From: Globobulimina sp.
Lineage: Eukaryota > Foraminifera > Rotaliida
Direction: 5' to 3'
DNA length: 15,923 bases
NCBI GenBank assembly: GCA_003354225.1
Contig: PIVH01000004.1
Span: 1-15,923 of the forward strand
Shown here: positions 14,701-15,923 of the stretch, piece after piece
Position numbering within the stretch: position 1 is the stretch's first letter
Layout: every line of letters starts with the position of its first letter
The notes under the pieces: generated by a model
Database searches by the model: none
Seen by the model: only the letters and a program-made list of their open reading frames with translations
Told to the model about the DNA's origin: nothing
Position numbers and translations under genes: made by a program

Positions 14701-15923
14701 AATACCTGATTTAGAACCATCCCTAGTTAACATATTAGCTATTTTAACTGGATCTCCTATTCTACCACTCTCTGGATCAGTACCTATTTGTTGTACAAAT
14801 TTCTCTTTACCTATATTAGATAACTTATTCATGGTATCATTAATGGTATTAATCAGTTCTAACCCCTTAATGGGTTCACCGTTTAAATCATATGTACCAG
14901 TTTTATCAACATTACTCATTACAATCTTCTTCAACTGAGTACCTAATGGTATATTGCTAACATCATGTGGTTCAGTTACTTGTTGTTTCTTAAGTGCTGA
15001 AAAATCTTGTTGTAATGTAGGTAAATCTTCTTTAGTAAAATCTTTTAATTGTGTATAATCATCATTTGCATAATAATTATGTTTTTCACGTTTTCCTATC
15101 TTAATGGCACTTTCAAATTTGACATAATCAATACGATCCATGTCTTTATATTTACCTGTAGCTTCCATTCTATCTAACAGATTATCTAAATCAGTACCTT
15201 CTGTTACTCTCCTAAATAATGGAGCAATAGCCATCTTATCGTATTCTGGAATATCTAAACTATTCTCAACAGAGTTCCCAAAATACATTAATTTCAATAT
15301 TGATAACGAAACTTTCATTGCTGTTTCTTCTTGAGAAGGTTCTAAGAACTTATTCGACATTAATAAATCAAATGCTCTTTGTTTTGTATCATCCCAAGTA
15401 CCATATCTAATATTAAGTTCTCTCCACATGTCACCGGTAACGAATACCTGAGCATCACTAGGGTCTATACCACCTTTATATGCTGCTAATTTAGTTTCTG
15501 CAATATATTTAGCATCAGCTGCACCATATCCATTCTTCTCTAACATTTCAATATACTTCTTCTTGATCTCTTCGTAATGTATAGCAGTAAATTTTTCAGT
15601 AGCTAATGTAGTTGATGTGAATGTATCACGACCATGGAACTCATTACCAGCAGGAAAATCACTACGTGCTTCATCACCTGTAGACATAAGTGCAGTAGAA
15701 CGTTTAACTTGATCTTTTCTAGTACTCTTAATAGTCTTATCCATAACAAAGAATGCTGGATCACCTAAGAATAACTTATCAGTCTCAATCTTACTCATCA
15801 TTGTATTAACAGAAAAGTTAGCTAATATCTTATATATTGCTCTAGTTTTGTTACCATTAAATTCATTTTTAGCAACACTGTCTCCTAATGGTTGATCTAT
15901 TAAATTATTATCTGTTATTATTC
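11740..15923 (-). CDS. Giant RNA polymerase-like protein (crAss-type, beta'-like active site), 5' end outside window
   Basis: The frame has no stop up to the right edge, so the gene is truncated. The first ATG pair (15801 and 15798) is preceded by 40 open, protein-like codons ending LANFSVNT and is probably internal. At least 1393 residues are visible. The active-site region reads GYRIPTSGQSSVF, then IILPAEAVTLAG, then DFDIDKLYLARY (DFDID at 14218-14232, residues 524-528 counted from the first visible Met). The order matches the RNA polymerase beta' landmarks NRAPTLH, the hydrophobic strand and NADFDGD, with three aspartates for Mg2+. The virion RNA polymerase of crAss-like phage phi14:2 carries a related DFDGD motif in a giant polypeptide. 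The likely role is transcription of early phage genes after injection. The rest is too diverged to divide into domains by eye. It ends TAG, two codons ahead of a TAA. Confidence 0.72.
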   Translation of the reverse strand, partial: IITDNNLIDQPLGDSVAKNEFNGNKTRAIYKILANFSVNTMMSKIETDKLFLGDPAFFVMDKTIKSTRKDQVKRSTALMSTGDEARSDFPAGNEFHGRDTFTSTTLATEKFTAIHYEEIKKKYIEMLEKNGYGAADAKYIAETKLAAYKGGIDPSDAQVFVTGDMWRELNIRYGTWDDTKQRAFDLLMSNKFLEPSQEETAMKVSLSILKLMYFGNSVENSLDIPEYDKMAIAPLFRRVTEGTDLDNLLDRMEATGKYKDMDRIDYVKFESAIKIGKREKHNYYANDDYTQLKDFTKEDLPTLQQDFSALKKQQVTEPHDVSNIPLGTQLKKIVMSNVDKTGTYDLNGEPIKGLELINTINDTMNKLSNIGKEKFVQQIGTDPESGRIGDPVKIANMLTRDGSKSGITDNALNALSIDETTDKPYMHSDALPNRKEIENRLISLITKETIDLNLPGNAFIQMTNFGIDNKLKFLRPSKDGTKTLPMETIVSINLFKNIIPDYANLTWGEKRKFIQEMRPKIIGYRIPTSGQSSVFTIEVKDVLPEQAADTIILPAEAVTLAGFDFDIDKLYLARYNYETNQETSTKIEYTEDNKTEKKALENRLLDSYFAILEDEKHFISILTPLDTATDLLRNTIVDDVRKLEARDKQHTWAGYELSPRYQSSVKSEYLGGSDGISSYAVSNVHHIMGQLVGLGINVDLGIGHNDPINAYTDLSKQTDKEKTGKEFVYITDWLNGLVNAHLDIAKDSYIYELNVNKDTHSIVNLLIRAGVGEKTFYFLSQPIIKDYTKEARLQAGEVKNVSGKPMNIIKKRWQNRMTDNDSTAKVKDRSQDKIWDKERLRKDINHKTDHNTEFYKRQLQILDEFNNINGSAYYLNEAVSVSRLDTPKYKNLVEIKTILNKINKVKFDGMINNFNKLFENTFLGTIFNNSIGLANEVFRNKTITGTTAFLRVHDVILEQLGKKYTADAVLINNIADELFSIIVSRFFVNQTMGLGLSQEGYEQFIFGENSTANKLNEIKLGNLFPDIKDYRLIKSLKPNFEKSSENMPDMILSYNTQVKEKWDKDDHTSSWGDLFTHENPKVREFGRELMINSFISSGFKRNIYSYFQYVPVTYMKDIGYNEFIIEQLKIMNNTEVGTDALLNYLDDFYKHNWENDNIVPKVLWGNTVDRIKLSDDRTQDDANAIAIFKMDKAQGKISKDNKIIELLTGWTNEVGGEPMFRPYVKMESAGKMQLYKYQGYVLKGTDVQPVYTITNKLGFYHKGSTFKEYGYSDSVFEENKVNIPEETRLNLLPENLHNIGSSNKYLGFIAIDAFINSSIGQDISQVKDIEFEQLEQEFTEKSILQEIKPDATQTSMFDIPKYSGMVVDVTQNTEQNREELSKKYKHCIGLNRK
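14218..14232 (-). other. DFDID metal-binding motif of the polymerase-like protein
   Basis: These codons read Asp-Phe-Asp-Ile-Asp on the - strand. The three alternating aspartates match the DxDxD Mg2+ site of double-psi beta-barrel RNA polymerases. Ile replaces the usual Gly of DFDGD, and a Lys-Leu-Tyr strand follows. Confidence 0.68.

Noticed and set aside
6757-15334. Several + strand open frames of 64-116 codons inside the two giant genes (for example 6757-7050, 10213-10563, 12977-13303)
   Set aside because: They are antisense shadows with Ser/Leu/Ile-rich, low-complexity products and no motifs; the - strand frames are continuous and protein-like.
15796-15801. ATG pair as the start of the polymerase-like gene
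   Set aside because: Forty further sense codons with protein-like composition lie upstream, to the window edge, so the true start is outside.
1-15923. TAG or TGA recoding across the window
   Set aside because: All frames are complete with no internal TAG or TGA, and TAG is used as a terminal stop twice.
1-15923. CRISPR array, insertion sequence, integrase or attachment site
   Set aside because: No regularly spaced repeats, transposase or integrase motifs, or terminal inverted repeats were seen.

Overview
The window looks like part of a crAss-like phage genome (order Crassvirales), a tailed phage of Bacteroidota. Four observations support this. The DNA is strongly AT-rich. None of the starts I checked has a Shine-Dalgarno sequence; A/T-rich leaders precede them, as is usual in Bacteroidota. 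A compact block of replication and nucleotide-metabolism genes on the + strand converges on giant late genes on the - strand. One giant protein has an RNA polymerase beta'-like active-site signature (DFDID), and the other has a zincin HEFGH motif. The phage assignment is confident; the crAss-like assignment is an inference from architecture and motifs.

Layout. At 1-395 is the 3' end of a gene with a proline-rich, acidic tail, possibly a single-strand DNA-binding protein. At 396-666 is a gene-free gap with several RNA-like foldbacks. At 667-4306 is a tight operon: TOPRIM primase, small PD-(D/E)XK nuclease, HAD-like phosphatase, MazG-like DUF5664 nucleotide pyrophosphohydrolase, RecE-like exonuclease and one unknown protein. 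At 4303-4623 is a second gap with three further structured elements. At 4624-6095 are a small unknown acidic gene and a coiled-coil protein carrying a tail-fibre-like motif. After a terminator at 6142-6167 comes a small protein with a DpnD/PcfM-like C-terminus (6185-6679). A two-way terminator at 6688-6726 separates the converging strands. The - strand holds the 1661-residue zincin-containing giant protein (6753-11738) and, upstream of it, the RNA polymerase-like giant protein (11740-15923), whose 5' end lies outside the window.

How the genes fit together. The + strand block would prime DNA synthesis, resect or resolve DNA ends and branches, and tune nucleotide pools. The - strand block probably encodes proteins carried in the virion and injected with the genome, including the polymerase that starts phage transcription. 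Several genes join through the same seven-base pattern, stop-T-ATG, which suggests translational coupling without Shine-Dalgarno sites. The most unusual feature is a pair of foldback elements with related cores, one just before the primase operon and one overlapping its end. They look like two copies of an RNA family I do not recognise.
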